Source of the DNA: Ephydatia muelleri
Taxonomy: Eukaryota > Porifera > Demospongiae > Spongillida > Spongillidae
Length of the DNA stretch: 64,000 nt
Assembly: GCA_013339895.1 (NCBI GenBank)
Contig: JABACO010000016.1
Coordinates: forward strand, 8,149,509-8,213,508
Direction: 5' to 3'
The position numbers and the translations under genes were made by a program. The notes under the pieces were generated by a model. That model ran no database searches. It worked only from the letters and a program-made list of their open reading frames with translations, and was not told the DNA's origin. The first letter of the stretch is position 1; every line of letters starts with the position of its first letter. Of the stretch, positions 32,456 through 44,106 are shown in pieces.

Positions 32456-34563
32456 ATGCATTTTGTATTGGAGAAGGTTACATCCCAAGGGGTGCGAGTC
32501 GGTCAGTTGATATTTAGCAGCGGTCGTATAGTACAAGAGACTCCAATGTGTCTCCTGTACACCCGCTCGGGAAGCGCACCACATCTTATTCACGAGGTGT
32601 TGCAAGATATTCCTGAAAGACCGCTGGCGGCCCTTATGACCTTACCGACACTGTATGCTTTCAGACTCCCTGCATCACTTTTATGCACATGTGTCTGCCC
32701 TTTGTTAGCTATGAACTTCCGGGAGCGGTAACAATGGAGCGCTATAAAAATGGCGCACATAGCTTTTTCAGTCTAAAGGTAAATGACCCGTTTGAGCGTC
32801 ACTGGCCGCGCGCTTCATCTGTACGTCCTTGTAGGACCACCTTCTCTATCTCTCTATCCAAGACCCTAGCGCCCCTTCGTCTTCTAGCTACAACGAGAGT
32901 GGGACAACGAGTGTGTGGACTCATAGTGGCAGACACAAAGTGAGACAGTGGGGACGAGAGGTGCTGTGATCTTACCGCAACAGTGCAGGTTTCTGTCAAG
33001 GACTACGCCAGTTTTGTGGAATCTCTTTGTCCTAATGTTTACGAATCTCTGTGTGACTCTGCGTCGTCCATCAACAACATGCAGAAAAGAGTTCGGAAGT
33101 CTGTGGATCGCACCCTGTCATTTCTAGATGAAATGTTGAAACTGAGAAACTCCAGTAAGGTACACTTTCATCAATCCAGTGGACTGCATTTGGAATTATT
33201 GGGTGTGGCCAGACATTGCAGGAGTGCAGCCTTTTGGGAGCCATAGTCGGAGGAGATGATGTTTTGGAGAGAATCAGATCAACAGAAGAAACTGTGAAGC
33301 GGCCCGTTGATGGTACGTGGTGTGTCCACTGATGGTAATCCTATCTTTCCTACACATGGTCTTGACCGTTTACCCTCCTACCTATCTCATATCTTTGTGT
33401 TCTATTTTCCAGGATTTGTGATTGAAGGCTTTGACATGGAGTACAGTGCTGGTAGTAGCCAAGCAGTTCTTAGTCAAGTCAACTCCTTGCTACCTGCTGG
33501 CAAACCAAGGTTCATTCATGGAATGGGGAGTCCAGGTCAGTTTGGACGCTGATGCTGGTCCACACATGCACCATTGTTATGTTTCAGCGGATGTGTTCAG
33601 AGCAGTGGAGAATGGGGTTGATGTATTTGATGGAGCCTACCCATATATGGTAACACAGAGAGACAGTGCCCTTGTCTTCCATCTGTGTTGGGCATTGGAG
33701 TGCAAAACTGTACAACATTCTATGGAGATCAACCTTGGGGATGAGAGGTTAGTGCCTTATTATTGTAATGACATCATAGGGCTCTGTTTTTTTTTTGATA
33801 GTTAATAACTACATGTGGCCTCCAGTCTTTTTAATAACCATATGTGTTGTGTTCAACATGATGTGCTGTGGGTGAGCTCAGGTCCCAAGACCTTTTCAAA
33901 GAATTGGTAGCATAAGACGTTAGGTGGGCACTAAAAAGGATGCTGTGTTCTGACCTCCAGACGTATGTGTGTAGGAGATGAGATGCAATGCTGGATTCAA
34001 TTGGTACAGGTTTGCAGAGGACTTTACACCTCTTGTGGAAGGATGCCTGTGCTATGCGTGCAGGCATCACACCAAGGCATACGTGCATCATCTGGTCAAG
34101 ACCAAGGAGCTTCTAGCTAGTGTCCTCCTCATGTGGTAAGGAGCAGCAGTATTGGGATATTAATGTTAGTGTGATATTAATGTTAGTGTGATATTAATTT
34201 TAGTGTGATATTACTGTAATCTTGTGGTTCTGCTCCTCTAGTCACAACTTGGCACATTACTTCATGTTCTTCAAAGTTCTGAGAAGTGCCATAAGGACAG
34301 GTGTCTATGAAGATTGGAAAATAGCCATGGTAAAAATCAACTTTACTGATTAATAGTTGTTAAGTCATTAAGTCATTGGTTATTCTGCATTATTTTTTTA
34401 AGGAGTACATTTGTACTTCAAGTGTTTGTGGAAATTTCTCATGACGGTATGATGATTGCAGTTTTTCTGTGAGGGCTTATTGAACAGAGCTGGCGTGGCT
34501 CCTTTTAAGATGACCAACAAACCCAGCGTGTATCCGAAAGTAACGATGAGCCACTCCTCTTGA
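32456..34563 (+). CDS. QTRT2: queuine tRNA-ribosyltransferase accessory subunit 2
   Basis: Exon 1 starts [20 protein letters not shown] and has [20 protein letters not shown], matching CLLYTKTGSAPHLTHHTL of human QTRT2. It splices over a 56-nt intron to [13 protein letters not shown]. Later exons carry [95 protein letters not shown] and the zinc-site segment [19 protein letters not shown] followed by [21 protein letters not shown] last short exon ends at 34563. QTRT2 pairs with catalytic QTRT1 to insert queuine at position 34 of GUN-anticodon tRNAs, partly at the mitochondrial outer membrane. The CxCxxC-H zinc motif is intact. Confidence 0.94.
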
Positions 34564-34663
34564 AGAAACAGCCCTTGATAATTGAAGTCCGGATATATCC
34601 GCATTACGAGTAGGAGTACCCTTACGTGAACTATTAAATTCATGTCTCATGTGACCTAGTGGG

Positions 34664-36496
34664 ATGTATACTTGGGCACGTACCAGCTTCATTTTGCTCC
34701 TTGTCTACGTCGCCTTAAGAGCTTTGCTGTGGCACCCCTCCAAATTCCCGTACAACACGCTTGATGTCAAGGAATACGATTACATCATCGTCGGCGGAGG
34801 ATCTGCTGGGTGTGTATTGGCGAATCGGCTCAGCGAAAATCCGAACGTAACGGTGCTGCTTCTGGAAGCGGGAGGACCTGACAGGAAGGACGAAATTCAC
34901 ATCCCCGCAGCCTATTTCAAGCTTCAGCTCACAGATGTAGACTGGGCTTACACCTCCATTCCTCAGAGGAACTCCAGCGAAGCGCTTTATGCTCAAAGAT
35001 CCGCATGGCCCCGAGGCAAGGTACTGGGCGGGACAAGTTCTATCAACGGCATGATATATACCAGAGGGAACAGAGCAGATTACGACGAATGGGAGAAGAT
35101 GGGCGCAAAGGGATGGTCGTACGAAGAGGTCTTACCATATTTCAAAAAGTCCGAGCACTATACAAGTGATGATGGGGACGAGGGTTACCACGGCAAGGGC
35201 GGGCCGTTGAACGTCGAGAAGGCCACGTTCGTGACACCTGTCGCTAGGGCTTTCATGGCTGCTGCAAAAGAGCGAGGGTATCCGGAGGTAGACTACAATG
35301 GCCAGTCGCAGGTTGGCTTCAGCCTCACTCAGCAGACGGTCAAGAACGGCGAACGTCACTCGACAGCCGCTGCCTTCTTGCATCCAGTACGGGAGCGGCA
35401 GAACCTCTACGTAGTCACGGGGAAGATGGTGAAACGGGTGGCTTTTGATGGAGCCAGTAACGTGGCTAGCGGTGTGTACGTTGCGGACACAAAGCGCTAC
35501 AAGAGCGACGAAGAGGAGTTGATTCGGGCACGTAAAGAGGTTATCCTTTCCGCAGGGGCAGTCGAGTCACCCCACATCCTGATGGTATCGGGAATAGGAC
35601 CAGCAGAGCATTTGAAGGATTTTGGAATACCTTTAAAAGTAGACCTTCCAGTTGGTAAGAATTTGCAGGACCATCTGATGGTGCCCATCGGGTTCGTACT
35701 GGAAGGCATCCCTGCAAACAGTGGAGTTTCCCTATATAGTGCAATGGGACAGTCGTTCACTTATCTTCTTCAATATCTTCTATTCAAAAGCGGTCCACTT
35801 TCAATTTCCTCTATCGAGCTACATGGTTTCCTACCATCTGGAATGGAACCTGAGCACCAGGGACCGGACCTTCACATGCTCTTTGTGGGGGGTACAGGAG
35901 ACTTGGAAACCATACGGGCATTAAAGGTGACCTCTGCAGGAAGTGTGCTTCTATGGGGAGAAGAAGCCCTTCAGAACGAGTTGAACGCTGGGTTCACAGT
36001 TCTGCCAGGCTTGTTGCACCCACGCAGTGTCGGCCATCTTGAACTGAGTCATGTGGGTTCTGTGTACGAGTTGCCTAGTATCCATCCCAACTACCTTAGC
36101 GACGAGAGGGACATGGAAGTTCTCATGAGAGGTATCAGAATTGCTATGGACATAGTAAATTCCTCAGCCTTTGGCCAATGGAAATTGAAGTGTGTACCAG
36201 AAAGAGGTATGTCATCATATGACTTTAACACTGATGAATTCTGGCGTTGGTACATACGTCACATTGCCGTGACAATATATCATCCTGTTGGCACATGTAA
36301 GATGGGGGCAACTGAAGATAGCAGTACGGTGGTGGATTCACGTCTGAGGGTGAAAGGGGTTAAGAACCTTCGTGTGGTTGATGCCTCAGTGATGCCCAAG
36401 GTTGTCTCTGGGAACACCAATGCTCCGACTATCATGATCGCAGAGAAGGCTGCTGATATGATCAAAGAGGATAACTCCGATGTATTGAAGCAATAG
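34664..36496 (+). CDS. GMC oxidoreductase (choline/glucose dehydrogenase-like), intronless
   Basis: A single 610-residue ORF without introns. An N-terminal hydrophobic segment ([16 protein letters not shown]) predicts a signal anchor. The FAD-binding motif [20 protein letters not shown] is followed by LLLEAGG. GMC signature 1 is [20 protein letters not shown] and signature 2 is [16 protein letters not shown]. The C-terminal catalytic histidine lies in [16 protein letters not shown], and [20 protein letters not shown] closes the FAD site. The family oxidises alcohols such as choline, glucose or ecdysone with FAD; the substrate cannot be told from sequence alone. Similarity is to the CHDH/insect glucose dehydrogenase group. 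It starts 100 bp after QTRT2. Lack of introns in an intron-dense neighbourhood suggests retroposition or horizontal acquisition. Confidence 0.93.
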   Translation: MYTWARTSFILLLVYVALRALLWHPSKFPYNTLDVKEYDYIIVGGGSAGCVLANRLSENPNVTVLLLEAGGPDRKDEIHIPAAYFKLQLTDVDWAYTSIPQRNSSEALYAQRSAWPRGKVLGGTSSINGMIYTRGNRADYDEWEKMGAKGWSYEEVLPYFKKSEHYTSDDGDEGYHGKGGPLNVEKATFVTPVARAFMAAAKERGYPEVDYNGQSQVGFSLTQQTVKNGERHSTAAAFLHPVRERQNLYVVTGKMVKRVAFDGASNVASGVYVADTKRYKSDEEELIRARKEVILSAGAVESPHILMVSGIGPAEHLKDFGIPLKVDLPVGKNLQDHLMVPIGFVLEGIPANSGVSLYSAMGQSFTYLLQYLLFKSGPLSISSIELHGFLPSGMEPEHQGPDLHMLFVGGTGDLETIRALKVTSAGSVLLWGEEALQNELNAGFTVLPGLLHPRSVGHLELSHVGSVYELPSIHPNYLSDERDMEVLMRGIRIAMDIVNSSAFGQWKLKCVPERGMSSYDFNTDEFWRWYIRHIAVTIYHPVGTCKMGATEDSSTVVDSRLRVKGVKNLRVVDASVMPKVVSGNTNAPTIMIAEKAADMIKEDNSDVLKQ

Positions 36497-37994
36497 TTGT
36501 ATATCTCATTGTTAATGCACTTTTTTTAGGAACTCAGTTTCACACACCTTTTTGTTATTTGAAGTTTATACATTTTTATTATCTCAATATTTTGCAACAC
36601 GCATGTACAAACTGGAAGTTGGTCTGCTTCAAAAAGAAGCATCATGCCTGGGGGTGCACTAGTGATGTGATAACCTCAGCAAGATTAAGATTAGCTGCTG
36701 GTTAAATTAAGATCTACACAGGTCAACTGCAAAACACACACACACACACATACATCTTCAGAAAGGGAAGGAAAGTAAATGTACCAATTACTACTATGAC
36801 AAAGTAGTGTACAGTTTATAGAGTTACTTCGATTGACATACAGTGTATGGAGAATTGCAACCTTCATTTTGGGAACGATGCTCCTTCTGAGGTCTTATAA
36901 TTTATAATTAAACAGCAGACCCAACAGGAGGTTCTCATAGATGTAACATCACATCTTGCCCGTCCTAGTGCTTTTACTAGTGCGTCTGCGCTTTTTATAT
37001 TGCTTAACTCTTTGAACGCCAAGTGCATAAAAACATGCATGCTCACAAAACGAGAGTTATCTGCCTCACCATTCATGCAGTGCTGTGTGTTATGTTGTGT
37101 TGATCAAAATCACTTTGAATATGCATACATGACATGCATGTAACCCCATATCATACAAATACGTGGTCCTGGTGAAAGCACATTTTGTGTGCCCATTTTA
37201 ACCCACTATACCTTTTGTTGCAACAACCCATAATGCTAGCTTGCAAAAGGGGGGAGTGAACACGCATGATATACTACACTGATCTGGGCTACACATCCTT
37301 GTTCTTGGAGTATTAAAGTGATGCATTAGTGGAGTGAAGTGAGGTCATCTGAAAAATGGGGTTGTGAGAGGAAACATAACTTACTTTGTACATGGACTTA
37401 TAAGGTTACAAGTGCAGCAAGCATATGCATGCATCATTGAGTTGTGACTGATCAACACATTTTTGCACGCAATATCTAACTCATGCATGAATGGTATAAC
37501 GGTTATGTGTGCATGCATGCATATACACACTTGGCGTTCAAAGAGTTAATTGTTTATGTTGGAGCTACTGCTATCCTATTTTTATTAGTAATTATGATGT
37601 TAAATTTAGTTGATTCGAGACATAACATCATTGATATCATCAGACATTGCATGCAGTTCTCAACGTTTGATATTATGACCAGATGATGATGATTCAATAA
37701 ACTGTAACTGGTTTCATATAAATGACCACTGTAGAATCATTCATTGAAAAGAGGGCGGGGCCAGTGGCCTTTAGGGTTGACATGCACCTGCTAAAAGTTA
37801 TACTAGTAGATTTTAATACTGTCTCTGTGGAGATAACGAGACACTGATCAAAGGGAAGACACGTGTACACTCTGTTACACCATCAGGCTACTTGATGGCA
37901 TTGCTATAAGAGGGTGTGGCTGAATTTATTACAGATATTACACAGAATGGTGCGTGCATGAGTTAGCATTGCAACTGTGTGCAAAATCATTAAT
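36497..37994. other. intergenic region between GMC oxidoreductase and BAG6 stop
   Basis: AT-rich spacer, the longest gene-free interval of the window. It contains a short (CA)n at about 36732-36750, the inverted-repeat element described separately, and no supported coding exon. Confidence 0.7.
37004..37549. mobile_element. MITE-like element with TTAACTCTTTGAACGCC termini
   Basis: The left end TTAACTCTTTGAACGCCAAG and the right end CTTGGCGTTCAAAGAGTTAA are exact inverted copies over at least 20 bp, with weaker pairing continuing inward (ATGCATGC blocks and CATTCATGCA on both arms). TTAA at both outer edges is the target-site duplication expected of piggyBac-type elements. No transposase ORF is present. 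Confidence 0.8.
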
Positions 37995-40900
37995 TTACTT
38001 TCTAGGATTATAAATTTTTTGTGCTTGTGGGAACTTCTGTGGTACAAAATCAGGGTCCTTTTCCAAGCGCTCTCTCATTGCTCCGTGCAGCTCCTCCCCC
38101 ATACCATCGAGAAGCTCTTCATCATCTCGTACTTCCTGAAGGATTGCTAAGGAAGATAGTAAGAATAAACACACTCACACCCTCATACACACACACACAC
38201 ACACCATCAAGAGGTGCTCCAGAGGTGGGTGTGGCTCCAGTCTGCTGTACAGCCTTCTCTACTGAACTGGTCAATAGCTCTGCCAAAGAGGACACCTCTG
38301 CTTTCCCATCTTCCATCTGAGCAGTTAAGACATTGAGCAGTTTAAAGAGATGATCTGGTCCCCCCCCCTCCCTCCCTTCCATCCCTCCCTTCTGCACCCC
38401 TCACATCCTGCCCCCCAGCAGTGACATCACATCCTGCCCCTCCCAGCAGTGACATCACATCCTGCCCTGGCACTAACTTTTCTTTTCTTCATTGGCATGG
38501 CACTGGCATATGCATCGCTGTAAGGCTTCTGTGGCTCCATGTGCTCCATGGCTTCTCGGTCAGCATTGATGACAGGGATCCACTCCTAGGAGGAAAGGGA
38601 AGAACCCTAAATGGAGCACGCCTTCAGAGGATTCGTTACCTGTGGCATGGTGTCAGGGTAGTCAGAGACATGTCTCTCTAGTGGCTGCAAGGTAAGGTCT
38701 GCTGAAACACTGGTAACCATGACTACATCCACCATCTCTCTGTGGTAACCATGACTACATCTGCCATCCCTCTGTGGTAACCGTGACTACATCATTTACC
38801 TTGGGTGGCTGTATTGAAGCCAGAGGAGTGCCCTCAGACAAAGTTGTGCCACAGGTGTGTGAGGGGTTTGGTGCAGCAGCGGACACACTAGCACACCTCA
38901 CTACGTAGCCATCCAGCTCCTGAGGTGTGTGACACACTACATGGCGTAGTCTATTCATCTCACTAAGGACTGAGGCAGAGCAAGAGACCAGGATGGGCTG
39001 AGGGGTACTTGGAGGGAACAGAAGACCCTGAGGGTACAATATGGTCACATAACAGGATACTGGTTATGCATTGTACCTAATTCTAAGCCATTCTTGCACC
39101 AACCATCCTAAACTGAAACTGAAAACTGTGTGTGCTATATCAGCCAGGTACCTCAACCGCTACGTATTGTTACTGTAACTGACATACAATAAAACAGGGC
39201 AGCCATTGCCAATTGAGAACCAGCTGACACCTTCAAATCAGTGTATTGATCTAGAACTGTATCACACTCACCTGACATGGTTACTATGGTTACATATCTA
39301 CTGGCTAACCACACAGTACTTTAAAAGGATAATCTTAACTTGAATAAACTGATCACACCCACCAATATAACCCTCACCAATAGCTGCTGGGCCACTAATT
39401 CATAACCTTCATCACTGCAAGTAATGTGTCTAAGGAGGGCACCAAATAGAGCAGCAGAACCTGTGGCCCAGGCACGCATGGCCTCTGGGAAACCATCACC
39501 AGCTTTAGGGGGGACGCACAATTCAAGACCAAGAGGCTGGGCACAGAAGGGTTAACATACAGTAGTCAGCAATAACTCTTCGGTAGGCATCACTCATAAT
39601 GGTCGAAAGCACACGGTGAACAGTGCGGGGGAAGTCGATGTCTGTGCTGCATAGAGGAAGTCCTCGCAGCGGCTCCAGAGAGGAGACCACACCCTCTAGG
39701 AACACCTGCACTGCCCTGGCACACTGCTCCTCTGTGGGCTCCGCCCCCTGCAGAACACGCTCCCTCAGAAAAGACCTCAGAGATGGCTGGATGGACCGCA
39801 ATGGCTGCACATTACCTGACCAATCAGAGGAGAGTCAAAATGCCACTGTAACTCCAGTTCAACACCCTCCCCTTCCCTCATCTCTCCAACACCCTCCCCT
39901 TCCCTCATCTCTCCAACACCCTCCCCTTCCCTCATCTCTCCAACACCCTCCCCTTCCCTCATCTCTCCAACACCCTCCCCTTCCCTCATCTCTCCAACAC
40001 CCTCCCCTTCCCTCATCTCTCCAACACCCTCCCCTTCCCTCATCTCTCCAACACCCTCCCCCCAACACCACTTGCCTCTGAACACACTCATCACATCGTA
40101 CACAGACAGCTCAGATGAGATGATCTGCAGGAGTTGCTCCACCATACTCATGTCGGCTACAATAGAGTCACATTTACAGTGACCCTGGCCACACCCACAG
40201 GCTCACCTGCTCCCTCCACTTCCATGCCGATCTCCTCCCTCATCCCATGAATGATGTCCGCTATTGTCTGCCGTGAACCTGGGGAGGAGGAGCCAGATTG
40301 TATCTGTGATAGTCAAGATGACACCTGCTCACTAACCTGTCAACATATCTTCAAGGGCTGCATTTGTCAGACGAGCCATCGGGTCACTAAGATCAGTGGG
40401 TGGGTCTACAGTGGGCGTGTCCAACTCCAATTGCAACTCAAAACTGTCCTCCAATCCAATGTCTTCCTCCTCCCCAGACCCAGACATACTATGCTGTGCC
40501 CGTGAAAATGAGAATTGACCTGGAGCTGAGGCAGATTGGCCTGGGGCTGAGGCAGATTGGCCTGGGGACCCCTCGCCTGGTCCTTGTTGCAGCATGCTTG
40601 ACAACATTTGGAAGGTTGGTGCGAGAGGGAAGTTGATTGTAATCTCTGGGCCATGCCCTTGTTGTCCACCACTGGGGGCAGGGTGGGCACTTAATGGAGG
40701 TTGCGTTCCATGTGCAGCCGACTGCTGAGTCTCTTGTGCCCCTCCCATGCTACTGGCCTGGGCACCAGCACTAGCTTGGGCATCCGAATGGACATGCATA
40801 AAGTTGCCTATGATGTTTGACAACAGTTGACTCAAGTCTGGAGCATGTCCTGCTCCTGGCTGCTCTTCGTTACCATGGCCACCCCCTGAAACGTTAGGCT

Positions 40901-43900
40901 GCCCATTGGCAGACACACTAATGTTTGGCCCCTGTTCAGAAGGGGCTCCCCCCTGGTCCGGCATGCTAAATGTGGCGCCAAAGGAGATGGGACCTAGTCT
41001 GATGCCCTGGAAAGCCCTGCTGGATGCATCAACAACAGGGGTAGACTGGGCTGAAGGCTGTTGCTGCTGTTGAACAAGTGTGCAGACCATCAGCACAAGT
41101 CTTATGTCACAAAACATACACACCTTAACTCTGTCCCCAAACACACCCTAACTCTGTCCCCAAACACACCTAACTCTGTCCCCACACACACCTAACCCTG
41201 TTCCCACACACACCTAACCCTGTTCCCACACACACCTGCATCACAACAGCACAGCTTACCTGTGGCCCTGCATTGGGAGTGGTACCCTGGCCCCGCCCAC
41301 CATTAGCCACGCCCGGGCCTCGTCCCAGCTGGCTTCTGGCAAGGTCAAAGAGAAGTTCGGGAGGTGGAACAGTGAAGCTCCTGAGGTGCTGCATGGCCCT
41401 CCTCAACTCTGAGCGTCTAGGCGGAACGAGACGCACAATCCTGGGGACCTCAGAGTTCATACAGACATGGAGCCTGGAGAGAGCCAGCTGTGTGTGGCCC
41501 ATGTAATAGTTGAGGTCCTTGATGACCTGAGCAAGCCTCTGCACCCGCCCCACACTGCTGGCCTAGTGAGAAGAGGGGGTGGGCTGGGTATGTGTACTGT
41601 CCATTGAAAAGAGGCACCACAGGGACTGGGAATGGGTACACAGGGACTGGGAATGGGTACACAGGGACTGGAAATGGGTACACAGGGACTGGGAATGGGT
41701 ACACAGGGACTGGGAATGGGTACACAGGGACTGGGAATGGGTACACAGGGACTGGAAATGGGTACACAGGGACTGGGAATGGGTACACAGGGACTGGGAA
41801 TGGGTACACAGGGACTGGGAATGGGTACACAGGGACTGGGAATGGGTACACAGGGACTGGGAATGGATATGCAAGGGATACACAAGGACAGCAGGAATGG
41901 ACACAGACATCACTATGATAACTACACAATATGGATCACTATGATAACTACACAATATGGATCACTATGATAACTACACAATATGGATCACTATGATAAC
42001 TACACAATATGGATCACTATGATAACTACACAATATGGAGCACACTGTAGCAAATCTTTGTTGTTGATAGCATTGCTATGGGATATTCCATGTACATAGA
42101 TCTGACTGGGATGAGGGGTAACCAAAGCTAACTAGCCACTACTCATTAAAAGATATCTAATGTCAGGGCCAGCCCAGCAGTGGTACTCACTGGAATAGTG
42201 CTATCCTCACGAATTAGCTGCACATATCCGGCATTGAGTGGGCGTATCCTGGCACACAGGTTATCGTACTCCTCCAAAAGGTCTGCATACAAGTTGGCAC
42301 TAAGAGTGATAAGGATGTGGGAGGGGCAATGTGGTGGGCATTAAATTGATGCATTTTCACATACCCAACAGGTTGCAGATTTGAAACCCCAGCTGGCTCG
42401 TCTGAAGTTACACCATTTACTGTTACTGAGGGGGGAGTGGCCTGTGGGTGTGCAGTTTCCTGAGGGGGCGTGGTCTGGGGGGTAGCCTCTCCTTGTGCAC
42501 CTGACTCCTCCCCAGGCTGCACACTCTGTACAGCCAGCATCAATATCTGATCATTGGTACTTGACTAATCAATCACCACCACACCCACCTCAAAGTTGTC
42601 TAGTGTGGACTTGGCATAGTTGAGACACCTTCTGGCAGCCCTCATGTGCTGGTATACCTCTCGCAACTGGCGTCTTATCCTCTCCTGCTCCAGCTGCTCA
42701 GCATTATGCTGCAGTCTCTGTTCCGTCCCTTGGGCCATCCCCGGTGCGGTTCCACCTGAAGGCATGCCTCCTGTTGTGGCACTGGTAACCACATGCTCAT
42801 GGGTTCGACCTGTAGACGCGTCCTGCAATGGCAACCATTAGCATTAGCAACCATCACTCCCCCTTAGCAACCATCACTCCCCCTTGGCAACCATCACTTT
42901 AATTCACTCCCCCTTAGGAACCATCACTTCCCCTTAGTAACCATCTCTTCCCCTTAGTAACCATCACTTCCCCCTTAGTAACCATCACTTCCTGGCTCCT
43001 CCTATGAGATACCACATAGGCCACACCCCTCCCCATCTACATAGGCCACACCCCTCCCCACATACCATCACCTAGGCCACACCCCTCCCACCTACCACCA
43101 TCTGGGCGTGGGCTGACACAGAGGCATTGTGACCAGATGCAGTCAAGCTGTCAACAATGTTGCTAACCAAATGCTAGATGGGGAAGAGACAGTGTGAAGA
43201 GGGGGAGGGAGAAGGGGTGAGGGAGGGAAAGGAGGAGGGGAAAGGAGGGGGAAGGAGAAGTGAGGGAGAGGGAGGGAAAAGAGGAGGGGAAAGGGGGAGA
43301 GGGGGAGGGAGGAGGGGAGGGAAAGGAGGGGGAGGGAGAAGTGGTGGGTATGTTAACAGCAAACATACTTTGGACCTACTTACCTGTGTCATCTGAGCTA
43401 TGTCACTGCCGGGAAGTACAGGCATGGTGCTGACAAAGAGGACATCTGATCTTGTATGTGTAGGAATGGAGGAGGTAACTGTGACATTACTGGAGGAGGA
43501 GGAGGAGGAAGAGGAGGAGGAGGAAGAAGAGGAAGGGTTGTTGGTGGCAGAGGCCTCCATAGCCTCAGGTGGAGGTGCACTCTGTACCAGATGGACAACC
43601 TTCCCATCCAGGTCTGTGGTAAGACATTTCTGCAGTATTGCCAGGTCTGGGCATGCTGAACACAAACCTCCATAGTCCTTCAATAGCTTTCCTTCCTTCA
43701 ACACTTTGCCCTGAAAAATTAGTCGTTGCTTATCAACAGGGATGTTCTAAAATGAGAGAGAAAGTAAATGCACCGGCTAGAAAGAAAACGCGGAATCTCC
43801 CACCATCTCTTGGGCAATCTTATCCTTCAGTTGACGCACAGAGGCCTGTAATTAACGCGCAAATACACACAAACAGTATACGTTAAAGCTAACATGCCAC

Positions 43901-43988
43901 AGAACGTCAAAGGGATAAGCTAACTCGCCTCATTGGGAACCTCTAACTCCTGGTTCTTTGAATCGAGTGTCTTCACAACAACCTTCAT
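37995..43988 (-). CDS. BAG6: BAG6 (BAT3/Scythe) ubiquitin-like chaperone homologue
   Basis: Starts at 43988 with [20 protein letters not shown], the ubiquitin-like domain, continued by KDYGG...[16 protein letters not shown] (about 43560-43720). Exons near 42190-42830, 41245-41560 ([36 protein letters not shown]) and 40330-41090 (Q/G/P-rich, [14 protein letters not shown]) follow the BAG6 layout. [20 protein letters not shown] (39600-39815) matches PLQRLQPQLRSFF of human BAG6. The C-terminus has [35 protein letters not shown] (38470-38590), [20 protein letters not shown] and [20 protein letters not shown] at the stop at 37995. BAG6 holds hydrophobic clients with UBL4A and GET4 for tail-anchored protein targeting or degradation. 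One intron has a GC donor. Introns hold at least six minisatellites. Start codons of BAG6 and DDAH are 118 bp apart. Confidence 0.93.
38161..38204. repeat. (CA)n tract at a BAG6 splice donor
   Basis: On the gene strand GTGTGTGTGTGTGTGTATGA starts exactly at the donor after the exon ending GCACCTCTTGATG. Confidence 0.88.
39855..40062. repeat. 24-bp minisatellite in BAG6 GC-AG intron
   Basis: Eight to nine near-perfect copies of CAACACCCTCCCCTTCCCTC plus ATCTCTC. The array is open in frame with the upstream exon, but flanking sequence and homology show that it lies in an intron (39816-40075). Confidence 0.92.
41105..41235. repeat. 21-bp minisatellite in BAG6 intron
   Basis: About six units of CACACACCTAACTCTGTCCC type; later units have CCTGTTCCC. 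Confidence 0.88.
41620..41872. repeat. 21-bp minisatellite in BAG6 intron
   Basis: Twelve copies of ACAGGGACTGGGAATGGGTA plus C, with GAAATG variants at regular places. Because the unit is a multiple of three all six frames stay open, so overlapping repetitive ORFs are artefacts. Confidence 0.95.
41926..42036. repeat. 26-bp minisatellite in BAG6 intron
   Basis: Four to five copies of CACTATGATAACTACACAAT plus ATGGAT. Confidence 0.93.
42842..42990. repeat. 19-21 bp minisatellite in BAG6 intron
   Basis: About seven imperfect units of TTAGTAACCATCACTTCCCC type. Confidence 0.88.
43190..43348. repeat. GGGA purine-rich tract in BAG6 intron
   Basis: About 160 bp of GGGAGGGAAAGGAGG-type purine sequence on the plus strand. 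Confidence 0.92.
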
Positions 43989-44106
43989 TCTGAACCCCCT
44001 GGAAAAATGGGTAATCGCACGAGACCAACAACGTTGTACATACGCCACACCTACCGGAAAGGGCACCGTATATAACTATCTACTAATTTAATTACTGTAT
44101 TTCTAA
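43989..44106. promoter_or_regulatory. putative bidirectional promoter, BAG6/DDAH
   Basis: 118 bp between divergent starts, with ACCGTATATAACTATC near 44066-44081 as a TATA-like element on the DDAH side. Inference. Confidence 0.5.

Noticed and set aside
39777..40151. Reading BAG6 straight through the [12 protein letters not shown] repeat
   Set aside because: BAG6 homology resumes only if the segment is spliced out through the AG|GCAAGT donor and CAG acceptor.
41450..41970. Repetitive ORFs in all frames (PVPVYPF-, GTGNGYT-type)
   Set aside because: They are produced by a 21-bp tandem repeat, which keeps every frame open. No homology; intronic to BAG6.
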